From positions 4,402,001-4,466,000 of the forward strand of contig NZ_CP121666.1 in the NCBI RefSeq assembly GCF_029714325.1: 64,000 nt of DNA, given 5' to 3'. Both the position numbers and the translations under genes were made by a program. The DNA is from Bradyrhizobium sp. CB1717 (GTDB lineage Bacteria > Pseudomonadota > Alphaproteobacteria > Rhizobiales > Xanthobacteraceae). Below the pieces are notes generated by a model. The model did no database searches, had not been told where the DNA came from, and saw nothing but the letters and a program-made list of their open reading frames with translations. Below are positions 55,251 to 64,000 of this stretch, one piece after another. Position 1 is the first letter of the stretch. The number at the start of each line of letters is the position of its first letter.

Positions 55251-55832
55251 ATGAACCAGCGGAACCTGCTCGAGGTCGATTGGAGTCAGATTCCCGCGCC
55301 CACCGACGACGGCGGCGCCGCGCACCTGACCGGCATGACGCTGCCGCCGATCGGCCTGCTCGCGACCGACGACAGGTCGGTGACGCTGTCGGCGCTACGC
55401 GGCCGGACCGTGGTGTTCGCCTATCCGCGCACCGGTGAGCCTGGCAAGATCGCGCTGGTGGACGATTGGGACATGATTCCGGGTGCGCGCGGCTGCACGC
55501 CGCAGACTTGCGCATTCCGCGATCTGTTCGCCGAGCTGAAGGCTGCCGGCGCTGCCCAGGTGTTCGGCCTCTCGACCCAAAGCAACGAATACCAGACGGA
55601 GATGGCCTCGCGCCTGCATTTGCCGTTTCCTGTGCTGTCGGACGAGAAGCTGACGCTGACGCGCGCGCTGAACTTGCCGACCATGGAGGTCGCGGGCCTG
55701 ACGCTGATCAAGCGGCTCGCGCTGATCATCGACGACGCCAGCATCACGCATGTGTTCTATCCGGTGTTTCCGCCCGACCGGAATGCCGGCGACGTCCTGA
55801 ACTGGCTGAAGGCCAATCCGGCCAAGGGCTGA
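55251..55832 (+). CDS. Peroxiredoxin-like (AhpC/TSA, Bcp-type)
   Basis: 193 residues. Thioredoxin fold of the AhpC/TSA type: LPPIGLLATDDRSVTLSALR, then VVFAYPRTG, GCTPQTCAFRDLFAEL with the peroxidatic Cys and a second Cys five residues on (Bcp-type spacing), FPVLSDEKLTLTRALNLP and the C-terminal VFYPVFPPDRN. Reduces hydroperoxides by thioredoxin. GAGATG start 4 bp after smpB. Some members are less reactive, so a redox role is inferred. Confidence 0.85.
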   Translation: MNQRNLLEVDWSQIPAPTDDGGAAHLTGMTLPPIGLLATDDRSVTLSALRGRTVVFAYPRTGEPGKIALVDDWDMIPGARGCTPQTCAFRDLFAELKAAGAAQVFGLSTQSNEYQTEMASRLHLPFPVLSDEKLTLTRALNLPTMEVAGLTLIKRLALIIDDASITHVFYPVFPPDRNAGDVLNWLKANPAKG

Positions 55833-55843
55833 CCAAGGCAAGG

Positions 55844-56518
55844 CTAGCCGAGGTCGGCCTTGATCCTCGCGAACACCGACCGGAACATGTCGGCGGTCAG
55901 CACGCCGGTGTTCGTGTTGTAGCGCGAGCAATGATAGCTGTCGTACAGCTTGAACGGGCCGGCCTGATGCACCGCGCCGTGGCCGAAGGGGGCTCGTGAG
56001 GCCTTCAGCTTCAGCGGTTTGAGCACGCTGTCGTGCGCAATCCGCCCGAGCGCGACGATGGCGCGCAGCTTCGGCATCGTCTCGAGATTGGTGACGAGGA
56101 ACTGGCGGCAGGTGTTGATCTCGGCCGGCAGCGGCTTGTTCTGCGGCGGCACGCAATGCACCGCATTGGCGATGCGGCAGTCGACAAGCTTCAGCCCGTC
56201 GTCGGGCCGCGCCTGATAGGTCCCCTTGGCAAAGCCGTATTCGAGCAGCGTGGCGTAGAGCAGGTCGCCGGCATAGTCGCCGGTGAACGGGCGGCCGGTG
56301 CGGTTGGCGCCCTGCATGCCCGGCGCGAGGCCGACGATCAGGAGGCGCGCCGTGATGTCGCCGAAGGGCGGGACCGGGGCGTTGTGCCACAACGGCTCGC
56401 GCGCGCGGTTCGCCTGGCGAAAGGCGACCAGGCGCGGGCAGAGCGGACAGTCACGGTCGGGGACGAGGGTGGGGGGCTGGCGGCTTGACCGTGCCGCCTC
56501 ACTCCTCGAAGTCGTCAT
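55844..56518 (-). CDS. Uracil-DNA glycosylase, family 5 (UdgB)
   Basis: 224 residues. Iron-sulfur uracil-DNA glycosylase of the UdgB type, excising uracil, hypoxanthine or ethenocytosine. CPLCPRLVAF near residue 25 and Cys near HCVPPQ and INTCRQFL give four cluster cysteines; the GLAPGMQGANRTGRPFTGDY motif near 60 with YAGDLLYATL and the late YHCSRYNTNTGVLT motif are diagnostic of family 5. ATG at 56518 overlaps the end of the NYN gene by 20 bp, so coupled to it. Confidence 0.93.
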   Translation of the reverse strand: MTTSRSEAARSSRQPPTLVPDRDCPLCPRLVAFRQANRAREPLWHNAPVPPFGDITARLLIVGLAPGMQGANRTGRPFTGDYAGDLLYATLLEYGFAKGTYQARPDDGLKLVDCRIANAVHCVPPQNKPLPAEINTCRQFLVTNLETMPKLRAIVALGRIAHDSVLKPLKLKASRAPFGHGAVHQAGPFKLYDSYHCSRYNTNTGVLTADMFRSVFARIKADLG

Positions 56519-57146
56519 CGCCCCTCGGCGCCATGGTGGTCGCGCGCTGGAGGAACTGCGGGGCGTGGTGGCGTCCCTCACCACGCTCGCCGCGGTCGCG
56601 CGGGGCGGGGCGTTCGGAGGGGTCGCGGCCGAGCTTGGATTGCAGCTCGACGAGGTCGGTGAAGACGTCGGCCTGGCGGCGCAGCTCGTCGGCGATCATC
56701 GGCGGCTGGCTGGCGATGGTGGAGACCACGGTGACCCGTACGCCGCGGCGCTGGACGGCCTCGACCAGGGAGCGGAAGTCGCCGTCACCGGAGAACAGCA
56801 CCATCTGGTCGATGTGCTCGGCGAGCTCCATGGCGTCGACGGCCAGCTCGATGTCCATATTGCCCTTGACCTTACGGCGGCCGGAAGCGTCGATGAACTC
56901 CTTGGTCGCCTTGGTGACGACGGTGTAGCCGTTGTAGTCCAGCCAGTCGATCAGTGGGCGGATCGAGGAGTATTCCTGATCCTCGATGATGGCGGTGTAG
57001 TAGAACGCCCGGAGCAGCGTCCCGCGGCTCTGAAACTCCTTCAGCAGGCGCTTGTAGTCGATGTCGAAGCCCAGGGTTTTCGCCGTCGCGTAGAGATTGG
57101 CCCCGTCGATGAAGAGCGCGATCTTGTTGGTAGGAGAAGGTGACAT
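56499..57146 (-). CDS. NYN domain (LabA/DUF88) protein
   Basis: 215 residues. PIN-like NYN nuclease fold: KIALFIDGANLYATAKTLGF at residue 8 (Asp and Asn), KGNMDIELAVDAM near 95 and MVLFSGDGDFRSLVEAVQRR near 120, which complete the acidic active site. Members include LabA and RNA-processing nucleases. The C-terminal 40 residues are Arg/Glu-rich and disordered. Convergent or divergent partners: UDG follows on the same strand; rpoZ is divergent. Confidence 0.9.
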   Translation of the reverse strand: MSPSPTNKIALFIDGANLYATAKTLGFDIDYKRLLKEFQSRGTLLRAFYYTAIIEDQEYSSIRPLIDWLDYNGYTVVTKATKEFIDASGRRKVKGNMDIELAVDAMELAEHIDQMVLFSGDGDFRSLVEAVQRRGVRVTVVSTIASQPPMIADELRRQADVFTDLVELQSKLGRDPSERPAPRDRGERGEGRHHAPQFLQRATTMAPRGDDDFEE

Positions 57147-57476
57147 TCAGTTTGCTCGCGTAGTGTGTCGTGATTGATCGTTTATTGTTGGCGCGGCGGC
57201 AGCCAGCCGCGCAGTCCCGAGGTGGCGCCTAATCCCGTCGAATCCGCAAATCCGGAGAAGTCGGGGCAATCAAGGTATAGTTATGGCGGACTCTCATATG
57301 CCCGGCGCCGCCCTTGCTGGCCGCCCGGGAAATCACCCATCCCAGCCCTAATGTGGGGGTACCAGAGCCATTTGGCGAGGCCAAATCACAAATTGGCCTT
57401 GCGAAATCGCCTTGGTCCCTATAACTAGCCCCAATCATCCACATATTTCGTCCCACCCACAACGGAGCGACAGTCC
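57147..57476. other. 330-bp divergent gap between NYN and rpoZ
   Basis: No gene supported. AT-rich around 57275-57300 and 57400-57440; the promoters of both divergent genes must lie here. AACGGAGCGAC just before the rpoZ ATG is the ribosome site. Confidence 0.5.
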
Positions 57477-57869
57477 ATGGCTCGCGTCACCGTAGAAGAT
57501 TGTATCGACAAGGTCGACAACCGGTTTGACCTGGTCCTGCTGGCCGCCCACCGCGCCCGCATGATTTCGTCAGGTTCACAACTAACGGTTGACCGCGATA
57601 ACGACAAGAACCCTGTTGTGTCTTTGCGCGAAATTGCCGACACGACCATCTCGCCGGAGGACCTCCGCGAGGAGCTGGTGCACTCGCTCCAGAAGTTCGT
57701 CGAGGTCGACGAGCCCGAGCCGGATACGGTGCCGCTGATCGGTTCCGCCGGCGCCAGCGTCGATGCGGACGATACCGAAGTTGCGGTTGAGCGCATGACC
57801 GAAGAGGAGCTCCTGAAGGGCCTCGAAGGGCTCGCGCCGCCGGAAGAGCAGCCCGAGGAGGACGAGTAA
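57477..57869 (+). CDS. rpoZ: RNA polymerase omega subunit
   Basis: 130 residues. [20 protein letters not shown] then [20 protein letters not shown] and [15 protein letters not shown] cover the conserved omega core, which binds beta' and ppGpp. The C-terminal 60 residues are an acidic tail (ending [10 protein letters not shown]) as in other alphaproteobacteria. Terminator follows. Precedes rsh, the usual order. Confidence 0.97.
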   Translation: MARVTVEDCIDKVDNRFDLVLLAAHRARMISSGSQLTVDRDNDKNPVVSLREIADTTISPEDLREELVHSLQKFVEVDEPEPDTVPLIGSAGASVDADDTEVAVERMTEEELLKGLEGLAPPEEQPEEDE

Positions 57870-57907
57870 TCGTCCCGTCGCAATCGTCGACTTCTTGTGA
57901 TCATATC

Positions 57908-57941
57908 AAAGGCCCGAACCGTTGTTCGGGCCTTTGCTTTT
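57908..57941 (+). terminator. Intrinsic terminator of rpoZ
   Basis: A 12-bp stem (57908-57919 with 57924-57935), 4-nt CGTT loop, then GCTTTTGTT. It lies 38 bp after the stop. Confidence 0.9.
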
Positions 57942-58077
57942 GTTGGCGTTTTCGTGGTTACCATAGTGTTGTCGGTTGGCGCTGCGAACCTGTCATCGAA
58001 TTGAACTGACGCACGCGCGGACGGAGCTAAGATGTATACAACGGGCAGCCTCACGGCCCGTTTAAAGGCAGGACGGC

Positions 58078-60363
58078 ATGGTATATCGGCGCCGGAGATT
58101 AACGCAGATGCAGGCCGCAACCGAATCGGTTGCCATGGCCCCGACTGCGCCGGTGGTGCGTCCGGCAAAGCCGCGCGCGCGCATGATGCGTCAATATGAC
58201 CTCGTCGAGCGCGTCCGGTCCTACAATCCCAACACCAACGAAGACCTGCTGAACCGCGCCTATGTCTACGCCATGAAGGCGCACGGCTCGCAGACGCGGG
58301 CCTCGGGCGATCCGTATTTCTCGCACCCGCTCGAAGTGGCGGCGATTCTCACCGACCTCAAGCTCGACGATGCCACCATCGTGGCCGCGCTGCTGCACGA
58401 CACGATCGAGGACACCGAAGCGACGCGGGCCGAGATCGACCAGATCTTCGGGCCCGAGATCGGCGCGCTGGTCGAGGGGCTGACCAAGCTGAAGCGGCTG
58501 GAGCTGGTCTCGCGCGAGGCCAAGCAGGCCGAGAACCTGCGTAAATTGTTGCTGGCGATTGCCGACGATGTCCGAGTGCTGTTGGTCAAGCTCGCCGATC
58601 GCCTGCACAACATGCGCACGCTGGAATTCGTGCCGACGGAATCGCGCCGGCGCATCGCGGAGGAGACGCTCGACATCTATGCGCCGCTCGCGGGACGCAT
58701 GGGTATGCAGGAAATGCGCGAGGAGCTGGAGGATCTGTCTTTCCGCACCCTCGACCCCGAGGCTTATTCGGTGGTGATGCAGCGGCTCGATGCGCTCGCC
58801 GAGCGCAACCGCAACCTGATCGGCGAGATCGAGGACCAGCTCTCCAACAATCTGCGCCACCGGGGCCTGGGGGCGCGGGTCTACGGCCGCCGCAAGAAGC
58901 CATTCTCGATCTGGACCAAGATGGAGCGCAAGTCGGTCGGTTTCGAGCAATTGTCGGATATCTTCGGCTTTCGCGTCGTCGTGAATGACGTCGAGGCGTG
59001 CTATCGCGCGCTCGGCATCGTTCACACCACCTGGCCGGTCGTGCCGGGCCGCTTCAAGGACTACATCTCGACGCCGAAGCAGAACGACTACCGCTCGATC
59101 CACACCACCGTGATCGGCCCGGGCAACCAGCGCGCCGAGCTCCAGATCCGCACCGAGGAGATGGATCAGATCGCCGAGCGCGGCATCGCCGCGCACGTGT
59201 TCTACAAGGAAGGCACGGGCTCGCCGACCGAATTCCTCAAGCGCGAATCCAACGCGTTTGCCTGGCTGCGCCACACTGTCGGCATCCTGTCGGAGAGCGC
59301 CAATCCCGAGGAATTCCTCGAGCACACCAAGCTCGAGCTGTTCCACGACCAGGTGTTCTGCTTCACCCCAAAGGGCAAGCTGATCGCGCTGCCGCGCCAT
59401 GCCAACGTGATCGACTTCGCCTATGCCGTGCATACCGACGTCGGCAACAGCGCGGTCGGCTGCAAGATCAACGGCAAGTTCTCGCCGCTGTCCTCGGAGC
59501 TGCAGAATGGCGACGAGGTCGAGGTGCTGACCTCCGAGGCGCAGTCCGCGCCGCCATCCGCCTGGGAGACGCTCGCGGTCACCGGCAAGGCGCGCGCCGC
59601 GATCCGCCGCGCCACGCGCACCGCGGTCCGCGACCAATATGTCGGCCTCGGCCGGCGCATCGTCGAGCGCCTGTTCGAGCGTGCCAAGATCGAATACGCC
59701 GACGACAAGCTCAAGGGCGCGCTGCCGCGGCTTGCGCGCACCTCGATCGAGGACGTCATGGCGGCCGTGGGGCGCGGCGAGATCAAGGCGTCCCACGTCG
59801 CGCGCGCGATGTATCCCGACTACAAGGAGGAGCGCGTCGCCCGCTACGGCGTCAAGAAGGGCCTGGCCGCCAAGCTCAAGGAGAAGTCGTCCGAGCCGCC
59901 GCGCAGCCCGGTCGCGATCCCGATCCGCGGCATCAATTCCGACCTGCCGGTGAAGTTCGCGCCGAATGGCGGCGCGGTGCCGGGCGACCGCATCGTCGGC
60001 ATCGTCACCCCGGGCGAGGGCATCACGATCTATCCGATCCAGGCGCCGGCCCTGAAGGATTTCGAAGAGGAGCCGGAGCGCTGGCTGGACGTGCGCTGGG
60101 ACATCGAGGACACCGCGCCGCAGCGCTTCCCGGCCCGCATCAGGGTCGAGAACGTCAACGAGCCCGGCGCGCTGGCGCAGATCGCGACCGTGATCGCCGA
60201 GCACGACGGCAACATCGACAACATCAGCATGCAGCGCCGCTCGCCCGATTTCACCGAGACGACGATCGACCTCGAAGTCTACGATCTCAAGCACCTGAGC
60301 GCCATCCTCGCCCAGTTGCGCGCCAAGGCGGTCGTCGCCCGCGTCGAACGTGTTAATGGATAG
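58078..60363 (+). CDS. rsh: Bifunctional (p)ppGpp synthetase/hydrolase
   Basis: 761 residues, the single long RelA/SpoT homologue of alphaproteobacteria. N-terminal HD hydrolase with HPLEVAAILTDLKLDDATIV, LLHDTIEDT (metal residues) and KLADRLHNMRTL; synthetase with GFEQLSDIFGFRVVV, DYISTPKQNDYRSIHTTV and ELQIRTEEMDQIAERGIAAH; TGS (VFCFTPKGKLIALPRHANVI); C-terminal ACT (NEPGALAQIATVIAEHDGNI). HDTIEDT and the synthetase Arg/Lys residues are intact, so both activities are likely. ATG at 58078 has GCAGGACGG; later ATGs at residues 11 and 20 are possible. rpoZ is 208 bp upstream but ends in a terminator. Confidence 0.95.
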   Translation: MVYRRRRLTQMQAATESVAMAPTAPVVRPAKPRARMMRQYDLVERVRSYNPNTNEDLLNRAYVYAMKAHGSQTRASGDPYFSHPLEVAAILTDLKLDDATIVAALLHDTIEDTEATRAEIDQIFGPEIGALVEGLTKLKRLELVSREAKQAENLRKLLLAIADDVRVLLVKLADRLHNMRTLEFVPTESRRRIAEETLDIYAPLAGRMGMQEMREELEDLSFRTLDPEAYSVVMQRLDALAERNRNLIGEIEDQLSNNLRHRGLGARVYGRRKKPFSIWTKMERKSVGFEQLSDIFGFRVVVNDVEACYRALGIVHTTWPVVPGRFKDYISTPKQNDYRSIHTTVIGPGNQRAELQIRTEEMDQIAERGIAAHVFYKEGTGSPTEFLKRESNAFAWLRHTVGILSESANPEEFLEHTKLELFHDQVFCFTPKGKLIALPRHANVIDFAYAVHTDVGNSAVGCKINGKFSPLSSELQNGDEVEVLTSEAQSAPPSAWETLAVTGKARAAIRRATRTAVRDQYVGLGRRIVERLFERAKIEYADDKLKGALPRLARTSIEDVMAAVGRGEIKASHVARAMYPDYKEERVARYGVKKGLAAKLKEKSSEPPRSPVAIPIRGINSDLPVKFAPNGGAVPGDRIVGIVTPGEGITIYPIQAPALKDFEEEPERWLDVRWDIEDTAPQRFPARIRVENVNEPGALAQIATVIAEHDGNIDNISMQRRSPDFTETTIDLEVYDLKHLSAILAQLRAKAVVARVERVNG

Positions 60364-60408
60364 ACGCATCTTGCATGCGTCCGTCCCTCTGATTTCGTGA
60401 GTCCTGAA

Positions 60409-61161
60409 ATGCCCGCAACTCCGCTCCGCCTCGGCGTCAATATCGATCACGTTGCAACCGTGCGTAACGCGCGCGGCGGCCGTCATCCCGATCCGGTGCG
60501 CGCTGCGCTGCTGGCCATCGAGGCCGGCGCCGACGGCATCACGGCTCACTTGCGCGAGGATCGCCGGCACATTCGCGACGAGGACATGGCGCGGCTGAAG
60601 GCGGAAATCTCCAAGCCGCTGAATTTCGAGATGGCGGCGACCGACGACATGATGCGGATCTCGCTGGCCACCAAGCCGCACGCGGTGTGCCTCGTGCCGG
60701 AGCGGCGCCAGGAGGTGACGACCGAAGGCGGGCTCGACGTGGTCGGGCAGCACAATGCGCTCGCACCCTATATCGCGCGGCTGAGCGATGCCGGTATCCG
60801 CGTCTCGCTGTTCATCGCCGCCGACCCCGCGCAGATCGAAATGGCGGCGCGGCTGCGCGCGCCCGTGATCGAGATCCATACCGGCGCCTGGTGCGACGCC
60901 GTCGTCGACGGCCACGCCGACAAGGCCGCGGCCGAATGGCAGCGGATCCTGGCGGGGGCGAAGCTGGCGAAGGCCGCCGGGCTGGAAGTTCATGCCGGCC
61001 ACGGGCTCGACTATGCGACGGCGGAGACGATCGCAGCGTTGCCGGAGATCATGGAGCTGAACATCGGCTACTACATGATCGGCGAAGCGCTGTTCGTGGG
61101 CCTTGCCGAGACGGTGCGCAGCATGCGGGCGGCGATGGACCGCGGCCGGAGCCGGGCATGA
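60409..61161 (+). CDS. pdxJ: Pyridoxine 5'-phosphate synthase
   Basis: 250 residues. Closes the ring of vitamin B6 from 3-amino-2-oxopropyl phosphate and 1-deoxyxylulose 5-phosphate. [19 protein letters not shown] at the start, [14 protein letters not shown] near 50, [19 protein letters not shown] near 90 and [20 protein letters not shown] near 195 are the family motifs. ATG at 60409; a GTG four codons upstream is the alternative. Overlaps acpS by 4 bp. Confidence 0.96.
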   Translation: MPATPLRLGVNIDHVATVRNARGGRHPDPVRAALLAIEAGADGITAHLREDRRHIRDEDMARLKAEISKPLNFEMAATDDMMRISLATKPHAVCLVPERRQEVTTEGGLDVVGQHNALAPYIARLSDAGIRVSLFIAADPAQIEMAARLRAPVIEIHTGAWCDAVVDGHADKAAAEWQRILAGAKLAKAAGLEVHAGHGLDYATAETIAALPEIMELNIGYYMIGEALFVGLAETVRSMRAAMDRGRSRA

Positions 61162-61577
61162 TCATCGGCATCGGCTCCGACCTGATCGACATCACCCGCG
61201 TCGCCAAGGTGATCGAGCGCCATGGCGAGCGTTTTCTGGACCGTATCTTCACTGCGGCCGAGCGGGCCAAGGCGGAGCGGCGGGCCAAGAACGAGAAGAT
61301 GGTGGTGGCGACCTATGCCAAGCGCTTCGCCGCCAAGGAGGCCTGCTCCAAGGCGCTCGGCACCGGCATCAGGCGCGGCGTCTGGTGGCGCGACATGGGG
61401 GTGGTCAACCTGCCGGGGGGACGGCCGACCATGCAGCTCACGGGCGGGGCCCTGGCCCGGCTCCAGGCCCTGACCCCGGAGGGATTCGAGGCGCGGATCG
61501 ATGTGTCGATCACCGACGATTGGCCGCTCGCCCAAGCCTTCGTCATCATTTCCGCCGTTCCGCTGGCCAAGCCCTGA
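61158..61577 (+). CDS. acpS: Holo-[acyl-carrier-protein] synthase
   Basis: 139 residues. Transfers 4'-phosphopantetheine to [23 protein letters not shown] with the Mg-binding Asp, [12 protein letters not shown] and the [17 protein letters not shown] motif (Lys/Glu) are conserved; the C-terminal [20 protein letters not shown] stretch fits. ATG overlaps the pdxJ stop. Length normal. Confidence 0.96.
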   Translation: MIIGIGSDLIDITRVAKVIERHGERFLDRIFTAAERAKAERRAKNEKMVVATYAKRFAAKEACSKALGTGIRRGVWWRDMGVVNLPGGRPTMQLTGGALARLQALTPEGFEARIDVSITDDWPLAQAFVIISAVPLAKP

Positions 61578-61826
61578 CCGTTGAGCGGTCATTTTATAAT
61601 TCCTGTTAAATATCAATATCTTATGCAGTTTCGATGCGATCCTTGATTGCGTGGCTCCCGACAACCGTCTAAAAGTCCGCCGACGCAAATCAGGCTGGGC
61701 GAATTCGGCTTTACGCCGGAATTGGCCCTCATTATCAGAATCAGGACAATCTCCTTGCGCCGCGAAGCGATGGGCCGTTCGCGGGAGGAGGGCGCTCTGT
61801 GATCGCCGGCCGGAATTGAGAGAGCA

Positions 61827-62591
61827 ATGAGCGTGACTTCGGGAACGAAAACTGAGAGCGGCGTCGGCGAAACGATCCGGGTCGTGATCCATGCTCTCCT
61901 GATCGCGCTCGTGATCCGCACCTTCCTGTTCCAGCCGTTCAACATTCCCTCGGGCTCGATGAAGGCGACGCTGCTGGTCGGCGACTATCTCTTCGTCTCG
62001 AAATATTCCTACGGCTATAGCCACTATTCGATCCCGTTCTCGCCGCCGCTGTTCTCGGGCCGCATCTGGGGCTCGGACCCGAACCGCGGCGACATCGTCG
62101 TGTTCCGCCTGCCCAAGGACGACTCGACCGATTACATCAAGCGTGTGATCGGCCTTCCCGGCGACCGCATCCAGATGCGGGACGGGCTGCTCTACATCAA
62201 CGACACCCCGGTCGAGCGGCAGCGGATGAGCGAATATGTCGGCGAGGACCCGTGCGGCTCCGAGGGCGGGGGCATCTCCCGGGTGAAGCGCTGGAAGGAG
62301 ACGCTGCCGAACGGCGTGTCCTACGAGACGCTCGATTGCGCCGACAACGGCTACATGGACAACACCAACGTCTACACCGTGCCGGCCGGCCATTTCTTCA
62401 TGATGGGCGACAACCGCGACAACTCGACCGACAGCCGCTTCCTCGGCCAGGTCGGCTACGTACCGCAGGAGAATTTGATCGGTCGCGCCCAGATGATCTT
62501 CTTCTCGATCGCCGAAGGCGAACATGCCTGGATGTTCTGGCGCTGGCCGTGGGCGGTGCGCTGGAATCGCTTCTTCAAAATCGTCCGATGA
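61827..62591 (+). CDS. lepB: Signal peptidase I
   Basis: 254 residues. One N-terminal membrane helix (VVIHALLIALVIRTFLF), then the periplasmic S26 fold: catalytic Ser44 in NIPSGSMKATLLVGDYLFVS, Lys105 in DYIKRVIGLPGDRIQMRDG, GHFFMMGDNRDNSTDSRFLG at about 195 (box E). Cuts exported preproteins. Starts 249 bp after acpS in its own gap; the stop overlaps rnc by 4 bp. Confidence 0.96.
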   Translation: MSVTSGTKTESGVGETIRVVIHALLIALVIRTFLFQPFNIPSGSMKATLLVGDYLFVSKYSYGYSHYSIPFSPPLFSGRIWGSDPNRGDIVVFRLPKDDSTDYIKRVIGLPGDRIQMRDGLLYINDTPVERQRMSEYVGEDPCGSEGGGISRVKRWKETLPNGVSYETLDCADNGYMDNTNVYTVPAGHFFMMGDNRDNSTDSRFLGQVGYVPQENLIGRAQMIFFSIAEGEHAWMFWRWPWAVRWNRFFKIVR

Positions 62592-63439
62592 AAGACGAAG
62601 CCAAGGACATCACGACCCAACCGATCGACGCGCAAGCCGTCCCTGACGGCGAAGCTGCCGCCAAGACGCTTGCGACCAAGACTCCTGAAACCAAGACGCC
62701 CGCAAAGAAGAAGCGGGCGCGGAGCAGCAAGGCCAAGGCGGCGGACGCAAATGCCGCGCTCGAGGCGCGCATCGGCCACGGCTTCACTGACCCGAACCTC
62801 CTGATGCAGGCGATCACGCATGTCTCGGCGCTGAAGTCCGGACGCAAGCGCGGCGACAGCTATCAGCGGCTCGAATTCCTCGGCGACCACGTGCTCGGTC
62901 TGGTCGTCTCCGACATGCTCTATCATGCCTTCCCGAACGCCGATGAGGGCGAGCTGTCCAAGCGCCTCGCCGAGCTCGTGCGCAAGGAAAGCTGCGCGGA
63001 CGTCGCCAAGTCGCTCGGCCTGCTCGACGACATCAAGCTCGGCTCGGTCGGCTCCAGCGCCGATGCGCGCTTACGCAAATCCATCCTCGGTGACATCTGC
63101 GAGGCCGTGATCGGCGCCATCTTCCTGGACGGCGGCCATGCCGCGGCGGCCGAGTTCGTCAGGCGCAACTGGACCGAGCGGATGCACAAGCCGCGGCGGC
63201 CGTTGCGCGATCCCAAGACGGTGCTGCAGGAATGGGCGCAGGGCAAGGGTCTGCCGACGCCGGTTTACCGCGAGGTCGAGCGCACCGGCCCGCATCACGA
63301 TCCGCAATTCCGCGTCGCCGTCGACCTGCCGGGCCTCGCGCCGGCCGAAGGCATCGGCGGCAGCAAGCGCGCGGCAGAGAAGGTGGCAGCTTCAGTGATG
63401 ATCGAACGTGAAGGCGTTGGCGGCGGCAATGACGGCTGA
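62588..63439 (+). CDS. rnc: Ribonuclease III
   Basis: 283 residues, about 55 longer than E. coli because of an N-terminal Lys/Ala/Thr-rich extension (KTPETKTPAKKKRARSSKAK). RNase III signature YQRLEFLGDHVLGLVVSDML near 100, catalytic Asp/Glu in SILGDICEAVIGAIFLDGG near 175, then the double-stranded RNA-binding domain (DPKTVLQEWAQGKGLPTPVY and GIGGSKRAAEKVAA). Overlaps lepB by 4 bp and era by 11 bp: lepB-rnc-era is one translationally coupled set. Confidence 0.95.
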   Translation: MKDEAKDITTQPIDAQAVPDGEAAAKTLATKTPETKTPAKKKRARSSKAKAADANAALEARIGHGFTDPNLLMQAITHVSALKSGRKRGDSYQRLEFLGDHVLGLVVSDMLYHAFPNADEGELSKRLAELVRKESCADVAKSLGLLDDIKLGSVGSSADARLRKSILGDICEAVIGAIFLDGGHAAAAEFVRRNWTERMHKPRRPLRDPKTVLQEWAQGKGLPTPVYREVERTGPHHDPQFRVAVDLPGLAPAEGIGGSKRAAEKVAASVMIEREGVGGGNDG

Positions 63440-64000
63440 AGCAAGCGGCGAGGCGCCTGCCGCGACGCGCTGCGGTTTCGTCGCGCTGATCGGCGCGCCC
63501 AATGTCGGCAAGTCCACGCTGGTCAATGCGCTGGTCGGGGCCAAGGTCACGATCGTCTCGCGCAAGGTGCAGACCACGCGCGCGCTGATCCGCGGCATCG
63601 TCATCGAGAACAACGCGCAGATCATTCTGGTCGACACGCCCGGCATCTTCCTGCCCAAGCGCCGGCTCGACCGCGCCATGGTCTCGACCGCCTGGAGCGG
63701 GGCGCACGACGCCGATCTCGTCTGCGTGCTGCTGGATGCCAAGACCGGGATCGACGAGGAGGCCGAGGCGATCCTCGCCAAGGCGGCCAGCGTCAACCAC
63801 GACAAGATCCTCGTCATCAACAAGGTCGATTTGGTCCAGCGCGAGAAGCTGCTGGCGCTGGCGCAGGCCGCCAACGAGCGCATGAAGTTCGCCAAGACCT
63901 TCATGATCGCGGCGATCTCGGGCGACGGCGTCGACGACATCCGCACGACGCTCGCCGAGATGGTGCCGCCGGGCCCGTTCCTCTATCCCGCGGACCAGAT
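63429..64000 (+). CDS. era: GTPase Era, 3' partial
   Basis: The first 190 residues are visible; the gene runs off the right edge. Era binds the 3' end of 16S rRNA and helps 30S assembly. G1 GAPNVGKSTLVNAL, G2 near TTRALIRGI, G3 DTPGIFLPKRRLDR and G4 NKVD are present; the KH domain lies beyond the window. The start overlaps rnc by 11 bp. No anomaly in the visible part. Confidence 0.95.
   Translation, partial: MTAEASGEAPAATRCGFVALIGAPNVGKSTLVNALVGAKVTIVSRKVQTTRALIRGIVIENNAQIILVDTPGIFLPKRRLDRAMVSTAWSGAHDADLVCVLLDAKTGIDEEAEAILAKAASVNHDKILVINKVDLVQREKLLALAQAANERMKFAKTFMIAAISGDGVDDIRTTLAEMVPPGPFLYPADQ

Noticed and set aside
58099..61002. 967-codon minus-strand open frame opposite rsh and pdxJ
   Set aside because: Spans two well-conserved genes and has the Arg/Asp/Leu-rich composition of an antisense shadow; no family features.

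Overview
The window reads as chromosome of a high-GC alphaproteobacterium, most likely Bradyrhizobium or a close relative. This is inferred from the gene orders (ruvX/gatCAB, pyrB-pyrC'-plsY-dprA-topA-rnr, rpoZ-rsh-pdxJ-acpS-lepB-rnc-era), a Porin_2 outer-membrane porin, the ribosomal protein L33 form, and families of interspersed palindromic repeats. It is mostly core chromosome with accessory islets.

Layout. 1-2.5 kb: 3' part of a repeat-built, probably surface or secreted protein. 2.7-4.3 kb: rpmG and a flavin monooxygenase, minus strand. 4.5-6.5 kb: a membrane protein and a metallophosphoesterase. 6.5-12.9 kb: minus-strand NUDIX, DUF983, rnr and topA. 13-18.4 kb: an accessory islet between topA and dprA, with an IS110-type element sitting inside a palindromic repeat, a flavodoxin-like protein, two divergent HxlR-regulator/oxidoreductase pairs and a small membrane protein. 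18.5-25.2 kb: dprA, an inserted amidase/patatin pair, then plsY, pyrC' and pyrB. 25.4-30.4 kb: VanX-type dipeptidase, AidB-type acyl-CoA dehydrogenase, CPBP protease, AEC transporter, ruvX. 30.5-34.9 kb: cyclase-family hydrolase, LysR regulator and two nitronate monooxygenases. 35-39.6 kb: gatC-gatA-gatB with three extra genes in the same run. 39.6-42.5 kb: gene-poor stretch with a 30-residue lysine-rich protein, a Sel1-like protein, a frameshifted relic and tRNA-Ser(GCT). 42.5-47.5 kb: TPR/GT41 glycosyltransferase and porin. 47.8-50.5 kb: formylglycine-generating enzyme coupled to a Tat-exported sulfatase. 50.7-57.1 kb: lytic transglycosylase, dapA, mscL, smpB, peroxiredoxin, family 5 uracil-DNA glycosylase and a NYN protein. 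57.5 kb to the end: rpoZ, rsh, pdxJ, acpS, lepB, rnc and era (cut by the window edge).

Most striking observation: the IS110 element (about 13385-14513) can be read as a complete bridge-RNA recombinase unit. It has CT cores at both ends, a 177-nt non-coding left end, and in that left end short guides matching the left target, the right target and the right end of the element itself. It has split a REP-like palindrome, as IS621 does in E. coli. Other points of interest are a PyrC homologue lacking the catalytic HxH pair, the enzyme/substrate pair FGE-sulfatase, the lysine-rich microprotein, and a nitronate monooxygenase whose C-terminus is written by a repeat.
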